From positions 1,178,001 through 1,242,000 of the forward strand of contig NZ_PHUG01000001.1 of the NCBI RefSeq assembly GCF_002813325.1: 64,000 nucleotides of DNA, given 5' to 3'. Below, piece by piece: positions 1 to 9,714 of the stretch. Positions within the stretch are counted from its first letter, which is position 1. Each line of letters starts with the position of its first letter. Origin of the DNA: Janthinobacterium sp. 64 (GTDB lineage Bacteria > Pseudomonadota > Gammaproteobacteria > Burkholderiales > Burkholderiaceae_D). Below the pieces are notes generated by a model that saw only the letters and a program-made list of their open reading frames with translations, ran no database searches and was not told where the DNA came from. A program made the translations under genes and the position numbers.

Positions 1-168
1 TCGGTCATGAGCAAGGAGAAGTTGCAAGACATAGACTGCATCCGCAAGACCGAGATTTACAAGAAATACTTCGAGATAGAATACGGCATACTCAGGACAA
101 GCAGCACCGAAGTCAGGCAACGCCTCTGTCAGCAAGAACTCAGTGATCGCAAGCCAGCAGATCAGTAA
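1..168 (+). CDS. C-terminal fragment of an unrecognised protein
   Basis: Frame 1 is open from the window edge to a TAA at 166-168, giving the last 55 residues of a charged, hydrophilic protein (it ends RKPADQ). I do not recognise the family. Codon use differs from the rest of the window: three ATA and two AGG codons in 55, and visibly lower GC. The gene points towards the 3' end of the tRNA-Val gene, and a hairpin at 197-224 lies between them. Low GC next to a tRNA 3' end suggests the edge of an integrated element, but no integrase or attachment repeat is visible. The reading frame could also be fortuitous. Confidence 0.5.
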   Translation, partial: SVMSKEKLQDIDCIRKTEIYKKYFEIEYGILRTSSTEVRQRLCQQELSDRKPADQ

Positions 169-196
169 ATGAGATTGCGATACGACCGGCAATAAA

Positions 197-224
197 AAAG
201 CCGACTTCATGATGAGTCGGCTTT
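197..224. terminator. bidirectional intrinsic terminator
   Basis: AAAGCCGACT and AGTCGGCTTT form a 10-bp stem around an 8-nt loop, preceded by an A-run and followed by a short T-run. It lies between the leftmost gene fragment and the tRNA gene, so it can end transcription from both sides. Confidence 0.75.
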
Positions 225-255
225 AATATAAGTACTTGATTGTATTGCGAATTCT

Positions 256-330
256 TGGTGGGAAGTGCAAGTTTCGAACTTGCGACCCCTGCAGTGTGAA
301 TGCAGTGCTCTACCCCTGAGCTAACCTCCC
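256..330 (-). tRNA. tRNA-Val (anticodon CAC)
   Basis: The reverse strand folds as a complete cloverleaf. The acceptor stem pairs GGGAGGT with ACTTCCC, the anticodon stem CTGCA/TGCAG encloses the loop TTCACAC, and the T arm GCAAG/CTTGC carries TTCGAAA. CCA is encoded. The anticodon CAC reads the GUG valine codon. The gene follows dnaQ on the same strand, with about 80 bases between them. Confidence 0.95.
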
Positions 331-412
331 GAAGCGAGGCGAATTATCGCATAGGTGTTGCGGCATCTGCAAGGGCTGGCAAGAGGAAATTTAGCACGCT
401 CCGCTTTTTTTC

Positions 413-1129
413 TCAGGCGGCCGCTGGCGGCGCCGTGACGGCGGTCCAGATGCACTGGCCTTTGGCAGCCTTGTCGAGACCGGCGATGGTGGCTTCGTGG
501 GCGGCGAGTTCATCGGCCGTGGCGCTCTGGAAGATGACTTCGGCCAGCGGCACGATTTCCAAGGCGGCGCCGTCGGCAGCCACTTCCACTTCTTCTTCCA
601 TGCTCAGGCTGTTTTGCCCGCGCGTCATGGCCAGGTAGACGTCGGCCAGCAATTCCGAGTCGAGCAGCGCGCCGTGCAGTTTGCGGTGGGCATTCGAGAC
701 GCCGTAGCGGTCGCACAGGGCGTCGAGCGAGTTGCGCTTACCCGGATGCATTTCCTTCGCCTGCACCAGGGTGTCGATCACGCCATGCACTTGCTCATGC
801 ACAGGCGGCAGGTTCAGACGCTTGAATTCCGCGTTGAGGAAGCCGATATCAAACGGGGCATTGTGGATGATCAATTCGGCGCCAGCGATGTAGGCGCGGA
901 ATTCGTCGGCGATTTCCGCGAATTTCGGCTTGTCGCTGAGGAATTCCGTCGTCAATCCGTGAACGGCCAATGCACCCTCTTCCGAATCGCGCTCGGGATT
1001 GATGTAATGGTGGAAATTATTCCCCGTCAACATGCGATTGTTCAGTTCGACCGCCCCGATCTCCAGGATGCGGTCGCCCGTACGCGGATTCAGGCCGGTG
1101 GTTTCAGTATCGAGAACAATTTGACGCAT
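413..1129 (-). CDS. dnaQ: DNA polymerase III epsilon subunit (3'-5' proofreading exonuclease)
   Basis: The 238-residue protein is the proofreading subunit of the replicative polymerase core. The DEDDh exonuclease motifs are intact: ExoI DTETTG with D7 and E9, ExoII HNAPFD with D94, and ExoIII with H152 and D157. Length is close to E. coli DnaQ (243). The C-terminal tail is Ala-rich, where the family carries its alpha-subunit-binding segment. The start follows directly from the conserved MRQIVLDTETTG. rnhA lies 87 bases upstream on the same strand, an arrangement often seen in proteobacteria. Confidence 0.96.
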   Translation of the reverse strand: MRQIVLDTETTGLNPRTGDRILEIGAVELNNRMLTGNNFHHYINPERDSEEGALAVHGLTTEFLSDKPKFAEIADEFRAYIAGAELIIHNAPFDIGFLNAEFKRLNLPPVHEQVHGVIDTLVQAKEMHPGKRNSLDALCDRYGVSNAHRKLHGALLDSELLADVYLAMTRGQNSLSMEEEVEVAADGAALEIVPLAEVIFQSATADELAAHEATIAGLDKAAKGQCIWTAVTAPPAAA

Positions 1130-1216
1130 GGTGAATTCAGTCTTAAAAGCAAAAAGCGAAGGGCACAGTATAGCAAACCTGTGCCCTGCGATGACAACTC
1201 CCGAGCTTGGATATGC

Positions 1217-1654
1217 TTACGCGCGCACGGTTTCCACGCCCAGGTTGGCCAGCTGATCGGCCCGCTCGTTGCCCGGATGGCCATTGTGGCCACGCACCCA
1301 GCGCCATTCCACTTCATGAACGGCTTGGGCCGTGTCGAGCGCCTGCCACAGATCGACGTTTTTCACGGGCGCCTTGGCCGCCGTTTTCCACCCGCGCGCC
1401 TTCCAGCCGTGGATCCATTCGCTGATGCCCTTTTGCACGTACTGGCTATCGGTATACAACACCACCTGGCAGGGACGTTTGAGCGCCGTCAAGGCTTCGA
1501 TCACGGCCTTCAATTCCATGCGGTTATTCGTCGTATTGAGTTCCCCGCCGTAAATTTCTTTCTTGGCGCCATCGGCCACCATCAGCGCGCCCCAGCCGCC
1601 TGTGCCGGGATTGCCCTTGCATGCGCCATCGGCGTAAATCTCTACCTTATCCAT
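1217..1654 (-). CDS. rnhA: ribonuclease HI
   Basis: The 145-residue protein cleaves the RNA strand of RNA-DNA hybrids. The catalytic set is present: D9 in YADGAC, E47 in NRMELKAV, D69 in YTDSQYV, then H123 and D133 in [12 protein letters not shown]. Length is normal for bacterial RNase HI. The start overlaps the end of the upstream methyltransferase gene by 8 bases on the same strand, so the two are probably co-transcribed and translationally coupled. dnaQ follows. Confidence 0.96.
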   Translation of the reverse strand: MDKVEIYADGACKGNPGTGGWGALMVADGAKKEIYGGELNTTNNRMELKAVIEALTALKRPCQVVLYTDSQYVQKGISEWIHGWKARGWKTAAKAPVKNVDLWQALDTAQAVHEVEWRWVRGHNGHPGNERADQLANLGVETVRA

Positions 1655-2423
1655 CTTGCTGTTCCCGCCTTTTGTTCGTGACCGGTGCGCCTGCGGGCGC
1701 CGTCGCCGGTTTCTTGGTCCACGCCGGACCGATCAAACGCATCCCTTTGACGCGCTTGATCGCCTGCACTATATACACTGCGCCCAGATATGGCCACCAG
1801 CGCGCACCGGCCTTGTCCATGAAAGCGTTGCGGCGCAGCCATTTTTCTGTCTTGCAGGCAGGTGCGTAGCAGCCGAAGTAGCTTTGGCTGACGCCCATGT
1901 TCAGCAATTTTAACCAGTCTTTCATGCGCGGCATAGAGATCAGCTCGCCCGCCCGCGGCAGGTAGTGGCGGCCCGTGACTCTTCCGAGGCCCTGGCGCAT
2001 GCCCCACAGGCTGGCCGGATTGAAGCCGCAGACGATCACCCTCCCCTCGGGGATCAGCACGCGCTCGACTTCGCGCAAGACCTGGTGCGGCTCGGCGGCA
2101 AATTCGAGTACGTGCGGCAAGACCACCAGATCCAGGCTTTGCGAGTCGAACGGCAACTCGTCGAAGGCCGACACCAGGGTCAAACGGCTCTCTTGCTGCG
2201 GGCGCGACGGCAAGCGCGCATCGAGCAGCCATTTGTTCGGCATGCGGTTGGCCGCCAGCGCGTCGAGCTGGGGCAAGCCGATCTGCACGGCATTAAAACC
2301 GAAAATATCGACGGTCAGGCTGTCGAGGCATTGCTGCTCCCAGGCGCGTACGTACAGACCGGCCGGCGTCTGCAGCCAGCCGTCAAGCGCTATAATGGAT
2401 TTTTCGGATGCCACACTGTCCAT
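1647..2423 (-). CDS. class I SAM-dependent methyltransferase
   Basis: 258 residues with a Methyltransf_11-like core. The region around residues 75-155 carries an acidic turn and the [10 protein letters not shown]...[14 protein letters not shown] pattern (motifs II and III of the fold). The glycine-rich motif I is poorly conserved. The substrate cannot be read from the sequence. It sits upstream of rnhA with an 8-base overlap. Its start is only 19 bases from the divergent gloB start, so the two genes share a very short control region. A similar gene commonly lies between gloB and rnhA in Burkholderiales. Confidence 0.85.
   Translation of the reverse strand: MDSVASEKSIIALDGWLQTPAGLYVRAWEQQCLDSLTVDIFGFNAVQIGLPQLDALAANRMPNKWLLDARLPSRPQQESRLTLVSAFDELPFDSQSLDLVVLPHVLEFAAEPHQVLREVERVLIPEGRVIVCGFNPASLWGMRQGLGRVTGRHYLPRAGELISMPRMKDWLKLLNMGVSQSYFGCYAPACKTEKWLRRNAFMDKAGARWWPYLGAVYIVQAIKRVKGMRLIGPAWTKKPATAPAGAPVTNKRREQQDG
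2391..2396 (+). promoter_or_regulatory. candidate -10 box for gloB
   Basis: A perfect TATAAT lies 47 bases before the gloB ATG, inside the 5' end of the divergent methyltransferase gene. No convincing -35 hexamer is visible at the usual distance, so this is a weak call. Confidence 0.35.
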
Positions 2424-2442
2424 TCAGTTTTCTCTTTTGCTC

Positions 2443-3252
2443 ATGACACACTCCCCTGAACACGCTTTATCGGTACTTGCCGTGCCCGCCTTTGCCGACA
2501 ACTACCTGTGGCTGATCCATGATGGCCGCCACGCCGCCGTGGTCGACCCCGGCGATGCGATGCCCATCCTTGATGCGCTGCAAGCCCATCAGCTGACCTT
2601 GTCCGCCATTTTACTCACGCATCACCACGCCGACCACACGGGTGGCGTACCTGAATTGTTGCAGCATTTCGCCGTGCCCGTCTTCGGCCCGCGCAATGAG
2701 GCTATCACAGCCATCACGCAAGCGCTTGGCGAAGGCGATGTCGCCTATGTGCCCGAGCTGGGTTTGCAGATGACAGTCATCGACGTGCCCGGCCATACCA
2801 AGGGGCATATCGCCTACGTGCGCCAGCGCTCGGAGCAAGGCGATGCACCATGGCTGTTCTCCGGCGACACCCTGTTTGCCGGCGGCTGCGGCCGCCTGTT
2901 CGAAGGCACGCCGGGCCAGATGGCCGATTCCTTGGGCAAGCTGGCCGCCCTGCCCGACGATACCGAGGTATTTTGCGCGCATGAGTACACCTTGTCCAAT
3001 CTGCGCTTCGCCAACGCCGTCGAACCGGGCAACCTTGCCTTGCAGGAACGCATCGCCATCGACACGGAAAAGCGCCAGCAAGGTTTAGCCACCGTGCCGT
3101 CGACCATTGCCCTTGAGAAAGCCACGAACCCCTTCCTGCGCTACCGCGAACCGGCGATTTTGACGAGCCTGAAGGTGGAAGGCAAACTGGCCAGCGACGC
3201 TTCGCCCGTGGAAGCATTTGCCGCACTACGTATGTGGAAAAACAATTTTTAA
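2443..3252 (+). CDS. gloB: hydroxyacylglutathione hydrolase (glyoxalase II)
   Basis: 269 residues of the metallo-beta-lactamase fold. It hydrolyses S-D-lactoylglutathione to D-lactate and glutathione, the second step of methylglyoxal detoxification. The metal-binding THHHADH motif is at residues 59-65 (H60, H62, D64, H65). Downstream [23 protein letters not shown] and CAHEYT supply the remaining ligands. The ATG at 2443 is preferred over earlier in-frame starts because family similarity begins there and upstream codons overlap the divergent gene. A strong terminator follows the stop. Confidence 0.95.
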   Translation: MTHSPEHALSVLAVPAFADNYLWLIHDGRHAAVVDPGDAMPILDALQAHQLTLSAILLTHHHADHTGGVPELLQHFAVPVFGPRNEAITAITQALGEGDVAYVPELGLQMTVIDVPGHTKGHIAYVRQRSEQGDAPWLFSGDTLFAGGCGRLFEGTPGQMADSLGKLAALPDDTEVFCAHEYTLSNLRFANAVEPGNLALQERIAIDTEKRQQGLATVPSTIALEKATNPFLRYREPAILTSLKVEGKLASDASPVEAFAALRMWKNNF

Positions 3253-3270
3253 GCTTCTGTTTCTAAAAAG

Positions 3271-3310
3271 AAAAATCCCGGCGATACCATCAGGCATCGC
3301 CGGGATTTTT
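3271..3310. terminator. bidirectional intrinsic terminator between gloB and aceB
   Basis: AAAAATCCCGGCGAT and ATCGCCGGGATTTTT form a 15-bp perfect inverted repeat around a 10-nt loop. It has an A-run on one side and a T-run on the other, so it serves the convergent genes gloB and aceB. Confidence 0.9.
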
Positions 3311-3331
3311 TATGCGTCTACTTGATCAGGA

Positions 3332-4930
3332 TCAGATTTCTTCATACAGCGGCAAGGTCAGGAATTCAGCAAACGATTCCGACGTCGACATTTCCTCAAA
3401 AATCTGGCCCGCGCGCACATAGGTCGGACCGTTGCCGCCTGGCGCATCGCGCTGCACCTTGGCCAGTTCTTCCGGGATCATGGCGCGCACCATGTCGGCC
3501 GTCACCTTGCGGCCGTCTTCCAGCACGCCCTTGCTGGATCGAATCCATTGCCACACTTGCGAACGGCTGATCTCGGCCGTGGCCGCATCTTCCATCAGGT
3601 TATGGATAGGCACGCAACCGTTGCCAGCCAGCCAGCTGCCCAGGTAGTGGATACCCACGTTGATGTTGTAGCGCAAGCCCGCTTCCGTGATCGGCGCTTC
3701 CGGCTGGAAGTTCAGCAAATCCGACGCTTTTACGTCGATGTCGGGACGCTGTTTCTCGATCTGGTTCGGCTTGTCACCGAGCACTTTGGTGAACTCGCCC
3801 ATGGCCAGTTCCACCAGGCCCGGATGGGCAACCCAGCCGCCGTCGTAGCCATCGGTGGCATCGCGCGCCTTGTCGTTGCGCACGCCGCCCATGGCGATGT
3901 CGTTCTTTTCGGGATCGTTCTTGATCGGGATCAAAGCTGCCATGCCGCCGATGGCGGGCGCGCCGCGCTTGTGGCAGGTTTTCAGCAACAACAAGGCGTA
4001 GGCGCGCATGAACGGCGCCGTCATCGTGACTTTCGCGCGGTCGGCCAGGCAGAAATCCTTGTCCAGCTTGAATTTCTTGATGCACGAGAAGATGTAATCC
4101 CAGCGGCCCGCGTTCAGGCCCGAGCTGTGCTCTTTCAGTTCGTACAGGATTTCATCCATTTCAAACGCGGCCAGGATGGTTTCGATCAGCACGGTGGCCT
4201 TGATCGTGCCTTGTGGCAAGCCCAGCTCGTTTTGCGTCATGACGAAGATATCGTTCCACAGGCGCGCTTCCAGGTGCGATTCCATCTTCGGCAGGTAGAA
4301 ATACGGGCCGGCGCCGCGCGCCAGCTGTTCCTTGGCGTTATGGAACATGAACAGGGCGAAATCGAAAATGCCGCCGGAAATGCGCTTGCCGTCGACCAGC
4401 ACGTGCTTTTCATCGAGGTGCCAGCCACGCGGACGCACAACCAAGGTCGCGATCTTGTCGTTCAGCTTGTACGACTTGCCATTTTGCTCCAGTGAAATCG
4501 TCTTGCGCACGGCGTCGAACATATTGATCTGGCCCGTCAGCTGGTTATCCCAGTTCGGCGTGTTCGAATCCTCGAAGTCCGTCATGTAGCTGTCCGCACC
4601 GGAATTGAAGGCGTTGATGACCATCTTGCGTTCGACGGGTCCGGTGATTTCCACGCGGCGGCATTCCAGCGCCTTCGGGATCGGCGCGATCTTCCAGTCG
4701 CCGTCGCGGATATGCGCGGTTTCTGGCAGGAAATCAGGACGTTCGCCCGCGTCGAGGCGCTTGGCGCGTTCCACGCGCACGGCCAGCAACTCCTGGCGGC
4801 GCGGCTCGAATGCACGCGTCAGCTTGGCCACCAGCGCCAGCGCTGCCGGCGTCAAAATCTGTTCGTAGCCAGGGGCGATGTCACCCGTGATTTGCATGCC
4901 TTCTGGAAGTGCGATCGTGTTCTGCGTCAT
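3332..4930 (-). CDS. aceB: malate synthase A
   Basis: The 532-residue protein condenses glyoxylate with acetyl-CoA to malate, the second glyoxylate-shunt step. Size and order match MSA. There is an N-terminal clasp, then the TIM barrel with [10 protein letters not shown] and [12 protein letters not shown], and a C-terminal plug with the catalytic Asp in [13 protein letters not shown]. An SD (GGAG) stands about 7 bases before the ATG. Isocitrate lyase is not in the window. The divergent LysR gene and the inverted repeat between them suggest local control, which is inference. Confidence 0.96.
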   Translation of the reverse strand: MTQNTIALPEGMQITGDIAPGYEQILTPAALALVAKLTRAFEPRRQELLAVRVERAKRLDAGERPDFLPETAHIRDGDWKIAPIPKALECRRVEITGPVERKMVINAFNSGADSYMTDFEDSNTPNWDNQLTGQINMFDAVRKTISLEQNGKSYKLNDKIATLVVRPRGWHLDEKHVLVDGKRISGGIFDFALFMFHNAKEQLARGAGPYFYLPKMESHLEARLWNDIFVMTQNELGLPQGTIKATVLIETILAAFEMDEILYELKEHSSGLNAGRWDYIFSCIKKFKLDKDFCLADRAKVTMTAPFMRAYALLLLKTCHKRGAPAIGGMAALIPIKNDPEKNDIAMGGVRNDKARDATDGYDGGWVAHPGLVELAMGEFTKVLGDKPNQIEKQRPDIDVKASDLLNFQPEAPITEAGLRYNINVGIHYLGSWLAGNGCVPIHNLMEDAATAEISRSQVWQWIRSSKGVLEDGRKVTADMVRAMIPEELAKVQRDAPGGNGPTYVRAGQIFEEMSTSESFAEFLTLPLYEEI

Positions 4931-5054
4931 GAAGTTCTCCGGTTTTTAATAAAGATAAGCAAGGGTAATCTGGCGATCCAAGTATAAGCTGAATGACTGC
5001 GCGGACAAGCGGGACAAAGGCGTAAAAACACTCTGCCGGGCGGCCCTTTTGTTC

Positions 5055-5071
5055 TATAGTATTGCACTATA
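5055..5071. promoter_or_regulatory. candidate LysR operator between aceB and the LysR gene
   Basis: TATAGT-ATTGC-ACTATA is a perfect 6-bp inverted repeat with a 5-nt spacer. It contains a T-N11-A core, the usual LysR recognition pattern, and lies in the 216-base divergent region 76 bases before the LysR gene ATG. Confidence 0.5.
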
Positions 5072-5146
5072 AGGCATGGAAACGAGATTAAAAATCACTT
5101 CATCTATGCGTTTTTATCACAAGTGACGAGATAGCGAGCACAACAT

Positions 5147-6058
5147 ATGGGCCAGTTCAGACAAATATCGACCTTCGTGGAAGTGGTGGCCAAAGGCAGC
5201 CTGTCGGCGGCCGCGCGCGCCGAAGGCATCGCCCCGGCGATGATAGGCCGGCGCCTCGATGCGCTGGAGCAGCGCCTGGGCGTCAAATTACTGCAGCGCA
5301 CGACGCGCAAGCTTGCCTTGACGAATGAAGGCGCTGCCTTCCTGGAAGATTGCCAGCGCATCCTGGGAGAACTGGAAGAGGCGGAAGCGGCCGTGGCAGT
5401 ACGCAGCGTGAAGGCCAGCGGCCATTTGCTCATTTCCGCGCCGGCCGGCTTCGGGCGCCAGCACGTGGCGCCATTGATCCCCTCGTTTGTCGCCGAGCAC
5501 CGCGACGTGACGGTGTCGCTGAACCTGAACGACCGCCTGGTCGACCTGATCGGCGAAGGTATCGACGTGGCCATCCGCATCGCCAGCCTGTCCGATTCCT
5601 CACTCGTGAGCACGAAACTGGCGGACAACCAGCGCGTGCTCGTCGGTTCGCCCGCCTATCTGAAACGGGCGGGCACGCCGCGCATCCCGGCCGACCTGGC
5701 GAAACATAATTGCCTGGCGATCAGCAGCGAAGGCAGCCAGCGGGGCTGGACCTTCCGTGAAAACGGCAAGAATGTGATTTTGAAGGTGGCCGGCAATATG
5801 GTGTGCAACGATGGCGAAGTGCTGCACGACTGGGCCTTGGCCGGCAAAGGACTGGCGTGGCGCTCGATGTGGGAAGTGGGCGCCGAGATCGCCTCGGGCC
5901 AACTGGTGACGGTACTGGACCAGTTTGCAGCGCCAGGCAACGATATTTATGCCGTGTTCGCCCAGCGCCGCCACTTGCCGCTGCGCATACGGGCGTTTGT
6001 GGATTTTCTAAGGCACTCTTACTCCCAGCCTGACTACTGGCGTGAACGCGCTATCTGA
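5147..6058 (+). CDS. LysR-family transcriptional regulator
   Basis: 303 residues, standard length. The N-terminal winged HTH (residues 1-60, SLSAAARAEGIAPAMIGRRL, then LGVKLLQRTTRKLALT) is followed by a LysR substrate-binding domain from about residue 90 with the usual GHLLISAPAGFGR start. It is divergent from aceB, and a T-N11-A inverted repeat lies between them, so it may control aceB, itself, or both. The ligand cannot be inferred; glyoxylate or a related acid would fit the neighbour but is a guess. Confidence 0.9.
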   Translation: MGQFRQISTFVEVVAKGSLSAAARAEGIAPAMIGRRLDALEQRLGVKLLQRTTRKLALTNEGAAFLEDCQRILGELEEAEAAVAVRSVKASGHLLISAPAGFGRQHVAPLIPSFVAEHRDVTVSLNLNDRLVDLIGEGIDVAIRIASLSDSSLVSTKLADNQRVLVGSPAYLKRAGTPRIPADLAKHNCLAISSEGSQRGWTFRENGKNVILKVAGNMVCNDGEVLHDWALAGKGLAWRSMWEVGAEIASGQLVTVLDQFAAPGNDIYAVFAQRRHLPLRIRAFVDFLRHSYSQPDYWRERAI

Positions 6059-6110
6059 GGACGCGGGACCAAACCTGCTGCGCGTCGGCATAGGCGGCCT
6101 GCGATGCTCA

Positions 6111-6126
6111 CCGTACTAGAGTACGG
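6111..6126. repeat. palindromic intergenic element (core CCGTACT-AG-AGTACGG)
   Basis: A perfect 7-bp inverted repeat with a 2-nt centre sits in the 290-base gap between the LysR gene and the csp terminator. The rest of the gap (6059-6295) holds no supportable gene. The AGTACGG core also occurs at the centre of the two larger palindromes at 14852-14950 and 57957-58041, though the flanks differ, so it may belong to a related repeat family. Confidence 0.55.
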
Positions 6127-6295
6127 TTGCGCTTCTCGGTCACCTCTGCCTTCCGCTCGCGACGGTTTTGTCCGGCGTCATGACGCATGAGGGGACAAGC
6201 TCAGCGCCCGACCCACGCGGTGATGTAAAGCACGTTGAAAAGACCGCGTAGCCCATAAAACACTCGCAAAACCGATACTTCACGGAAATTTAGAC

Positions 6296-6324
6296 GAAAA
6301 AAAATCCTCGGAGACCGAGGATTT
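6296..6324 (-). terminator. intrinsic terminator of the cold-shock gene
   Basis: AAATCCTCGG-AGA-CCGAGGATTT gives a 10-bp stem. On the reverse strand it is followed by a run of eight T. It lies 25 bases after the csp stop codon. Confidence 0.9.
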
Positions 6325-6348
6325 CTTTATTTCGTTTGATCCAGCGTA

Positions 6349-6552
6349 TTAGATTGGCTGAATGTTCGAAGCTTGCTTGCCTTTAGGGCCAGCGGTCACT
6401 TCAAAAGAAACGCGTTGGTTCTCTTGCAGGGACTTGAAGCCGTTCGACTGGATAGCCGAGAAGTGAGCGAACAGATCTTCGCCGCCTTCGTCAGGGGTAA
6501 TAAAGCCGAAGCCCTTCGAATCATTGAACCATTTTACGATGCCAGTTGCCAT
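6349..6552 (-). CDS. cspA: CspA-family cold-shock protein
   Basis: A 67-residue single cold-shock domain that binds single-stranded nucleic acid. RNP1 (KGFGFI, residues 14-19) and RNP2 (DLFAHFSAI) are intact. A clear AGGA lies upstream of the ATG. The gap to the next gene upstream is about 300 bases (6553-6850), is AT-rich and holds no other gene. It fits the long 5' leader typical of cold-shock mRNAs, although no cold-box was identified. The paralogue number suffix cannot be decided from one gene. Confidence 0.95.
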   Translation of the reverse strand: MATGIVKWFNDSKGFGFITPDEGGEDLFAHFSAIQSNGFKSLQENQRVSFEVTAGPKGKQASNIQPI

Positions 6553-6850
6553 TACAATTTCCTATTTCAGTTAAGTTGGGCTTGCGCCCGTTATATCGTT
6601 TGAAGCAAGAAAGAAATGACAGACAAACTGCACTACTACCTCGAATCCAACGATGCCCAATTATACCAACAAAACTGAGAAAAACCATTCTTTCGCAAAA
6701 TAAACTTGCGAACACTACTTTAATAGCCAAATCCCCGTCTTGCGGCGCCCTGTACCAGCGGCATGGAGACACTATATCCTAATCTGCGACGCCGACGCTT
6801 TGCGTTGCATCAAATGAATCATTGCAACCACATCTCTACGGTGCTGTCAC

Positions 6851-7213
6851 TTACACACTGAAATGGGTGGCGGCCGCATCGCGCGCGGCCCAGTGCAGCA
6901 GCGCCTCCACTTGCCCCCGCACGGCCGGCCATTGCGCCACCGCTTGCGCTGGGGCGTTGAGCATGGCGCGCACCAGTTGTTCGATGCGCCGGCACTCCTG
7001 GCCCAGCGCAGCAAAGCCGAAGGTAGCGGCCGAGCCGGCCACCGCGTGCAGCGCGCGGTGCAACTGCGTCAACGGCTCCAGACGGGGGCCTTCGCTGTCG
7101 CAGCGGCCGCTGGCCTGCGCGATCGCTTGCATCATGGCCGGCACGCCAGCCGCATATTTGTCGTTCAGGGCGCGCAAACGCGCGCGAAAATCCGGGTCGA
7201 TCAAGGTTGCCAT
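6851..7213 (-). CDS. HPt-domain phosphotransfer protein
   Basis: 120 residues, all helical in appearance, with the phosphorelay motif around H56 (LHRALHAVAGSAATFGF; HxxxGxx with H56 as the likely phosphate acceptor). It is a stand-alone HPt protein of the kind that relays phosphate from a hybrid kinase to a response regulator. No kinase lies nearby, but the window encodes a response regulator (14986) and several c-di-GMP proteins. It lies 21 bases downstream of upp on the same strand, so the two may be co-transcribed. Confidence 0.85.
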   Translation of the reverse strand: MATLIDPDFRARLRALNDKYAAGVPAMMQAIAQASGRCDSEGPRLEPLTQLHRALHAVAGSAATFGFAALGQECRRIEQLVRAMLNAPAQAVAQWPAVRGQVEALLHWAARDAAATHFSV

Positions 7214-7234
7214 CGCAATACTCGCCGAAATGGC

Positions 7235-7885
7235 TTACTTGGTGCCAAAGATGCGGTCGCCGGCGTCGCCCAGACCCGGCACGATGTAGGCGTGGTCATC
7301 GAGGTGCGAATCGAGCGAAGCGCAATACATCTTGACCTTCGGATGCGCATTCTGGAACACGGTCACGCCTTCCGGCGCGGCAACCAGAGCCAGGAAGATG
7401 ATCTGCTCGTCCGTCACGCCCCGTTTCTTCAGCACGTCGACGGCGTACACGGCCGAATTGCCGGTCGCTACCATCGGGTCGCACAGGATGAAGGTGCGCT
7501 CGCTCAAATCCGGCAGGCGCACCAGGTATTCCACCGGCATGTGGGTGGTGGGATCGCGGTACACGCCAATGTGGCCCACGCGGGCCGATGGCACCAGGTT
7601 CAGCAAGCCATCGCTCATGCCGATGCCGGCGCGCAGGATGGGCACGATGGCCAGTTTCTTGCCGGCGATGACGGGCGCGTCGATGGTCACCAGCGGGGTC
7701 TTGATTTCACGCGTGGTCAGCGGCAGGTCGCGCGTGATTTCATAGCCCATCAGCAAAGTGATTTCCTTGAGCAATTCGCGGAAGGTGCGCGTGGACGTAT
7801 CGTGCTCGCGCATGTGGCTCAGTTTGTGCTGGATCAAAGGATGATCGGTAATGAACAAATTCGGGAAGCGTGGATCTTGTTTCAT
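7235..7885 (-). CDS. upp: uracil phosphoribosyltransferase
   Basis: The 216-residue salvage enzyme makes UMP from uracil and PRPP. The PRPP-binding loop [19 protein letters not shown] is present, as is the uracil-binding C-terminus ([17 protein letters not shown]). Length matches the family (208-216). The ATG at 7885 has no strong SD but begins at the expected place ([22 protein letters not shown]). Confidence 0.96.
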   Translation of the reverse strand: MKQDPRFPNLFITDHPLIQHKLSHMREHDTSTRTFRELLKEITLLMGYEITRDLPLTTREIKTPLVTIDAPVIAGKKLAIVPILRAGIGMSDGLLNLVPSARVGHIGVYRDPTTHMPVEYLVRLPDLSERTFILCDPMVATGNSAVYAVDVLKKRGVTDEQIIFLALVAAPEGVTVFQNAHPKVKMYCASLDSHLDDHAYIVPGLGDAGDRIFGTK

Positions 7886-8031
7886 ATTGTTGTTCTTTCT
7901 TTGCTCTCAGGCGCGGCGGCAAGCATGGCCGCAGGCGCGCTGTATGTCGATAATGAATGAAGGATTGCCGCATTATCCCAGCCCACAGCCCCCCTGTGGC
8001 TGAAATTTTCGCAATAATCGGAATTTTGGCA

Positions 8032-9714
8032 TCAATACTCGCGCAGTGCGCGCGCGAGGATGGCCGCGCAATCGGTGCCCGCCGGCAAGCGGCCATACGC
8101 GCCGCCCGGCGCTTGCACCAGCCGCGACTGCAGGAAGGCTTGCGCGACAAACGGTGGCGCATGGCGCAGCAGCAAGGCGGCCTGCACGGCCAGCACGATG
8201 CGCTCGGATAATTGTCTGGCGCCAAATTCATCCGTTTGCGGCCCGTTCAGGTCGGCCAGCAGGCGCGCCCGGTACGCGGCAAAGGCGGAGTCGGCATCGC
8301 CGGCCAGCGCAAGCTCGGCCGCCAGGGCATCGCGCGCGGCCGGCGACTTGCCGAAGGCGCGCAAGACGTCAAGGCACATGACGTTGCCCGAACCTTCCCA
8401 GATCGAATTGACGGGCAGCTCGCGGTACAGGCGCGCCAGCGGCGCGTCTTCCACATAGCCGGTACCGCCCAGCACTTCCATGGCTTCCGCGCCGAAGCCG
8501 GGACCGCGCTTGCAGATCCAGTACTTGCCGGCCGGCGTCAGCACGCGCGCCAGCATCGTTTGCCCTGCATCGTCCTTTTCATCGAAACAGCGGGCCAGGC
8601 GCAGCGCAAACGCCGTGGCCGCTTCTGATTCGAGCGCCAGGTCGGCAAGCACGTTTTGCATCAGCGGCTGTTCGGCCAGCGGCTTGCCGAACACGGCCCG
8701 CTGGCGCGCATGGTGCAGCGCCTGCGTCAGGGCGGCGCGCATGATGCCGGTGCTGCCCAGCACGCAATCGAGGCGCGTGTGGCTAGCCATTTCCAGTATC
8801 GTGGGGATACCCCGCCCCGGCTGGCCCACGAGCCAGCCACAGGCATTGGTAAATTCCACTTCCGACGAGGCATTCGAGCGGTTGCCCAATTTATCTTTCA
8901 GGCGCTGCACGCGGATGGCGTTGCGGCTGCCGTCAGGCAAGTAGCGCGGCAGGAAGAAGCACGACAATCCGCCCTCGCCGGCCTGCGCCAGGATCAGGTG
9001 CGCGTCGCACTGCGGCGCCGAGAAAAACCATTTATGGCCGACGATGCGCCAGACGCCGCCGGCCTCGTCGCCGAACAGGGCCTGCGCTTCGGCCGGCGGC
9101 ACGGGCACGGCGCGCGTCGTGTTGCTGCGCACATCAGAGCCGCCCTGCTTTTCCGTCATGCCCATGCCGACCAGGGCGCCGCGCTTCTGTTCCACGGGCA
9201 GGGAGCGGGGATCGTAGTCGCGCGAGAGGATTTTCGGCAGCCAGCGCGCAGCGATGTGCGGCAAGTCCAGCGCCTGGCGCAAGGCCGGCACCTAGGCATA
9301 CGTCATCGTCACGGGACACTGCGTGCCGTTTTCCACCTGTCCCACTAATAGATAGGCGGCCGCGCGCGCCACCTGGGCGCCAGGGCCAGGCAACGCCCAG
9401 GGCGCAGCGTGCGCGCCGGCGCCCACGAGGATGGCCATCAGCTCATGCCAGGCCGGATGGAACAGCACCTCGTCGATGCGGCGCCCGGCCCGGTCGAACT
9501 GCTGCAGCTCGGGCGTGTGGATATTGGCCAGGCGCGCCAGCGCATAGGTTTCGGTGCGGCCCAGTTTCTCGCCCAGCGCGTCGAGCTCCTGCCGCGCCGC
9601 GCCGCCGCCCTCGCGCAGCAGCGCTTCGATCAGCGCCGGGTCGCAGGCGAACAGATTAACGTTTTCAAACGGCGTGGCCTGGTTGAAAACTTCATGCGTG
9701 TCAAAAGCATTCAT
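8032..9714 (-). pseudogene. aidB: aidB-type acyl-CoA dehydrogenase interrupted by an in-frame TAG
   Basis: Reading through one amber codon (9292-9294) gives about 560 residues that follow E. coli AidB end to end. The N-terminus has THxVFNQ, the middle QKRG-MGMTEKQGGSDVRSNTTRA, then GHKWFFSAPQ and LKDKLGNRSNAS, and near the C-terminus NSIWEGSGNVMCLDVLR. The stop falls between CPVTMTYA and VPALRQ, where relatives have a small residue; TCG to TAG would explain it. The next codon is GTG, so a 419-residue C-terminal piece could be made by reinitiation. No frameshift is present. The start at 9714 is chosen because family similarity begins there. AidB relates to the adaptive response to alkylating agents. 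The gene is either a true pseudogene or carries a sequencing error. Confidence 0.88.
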
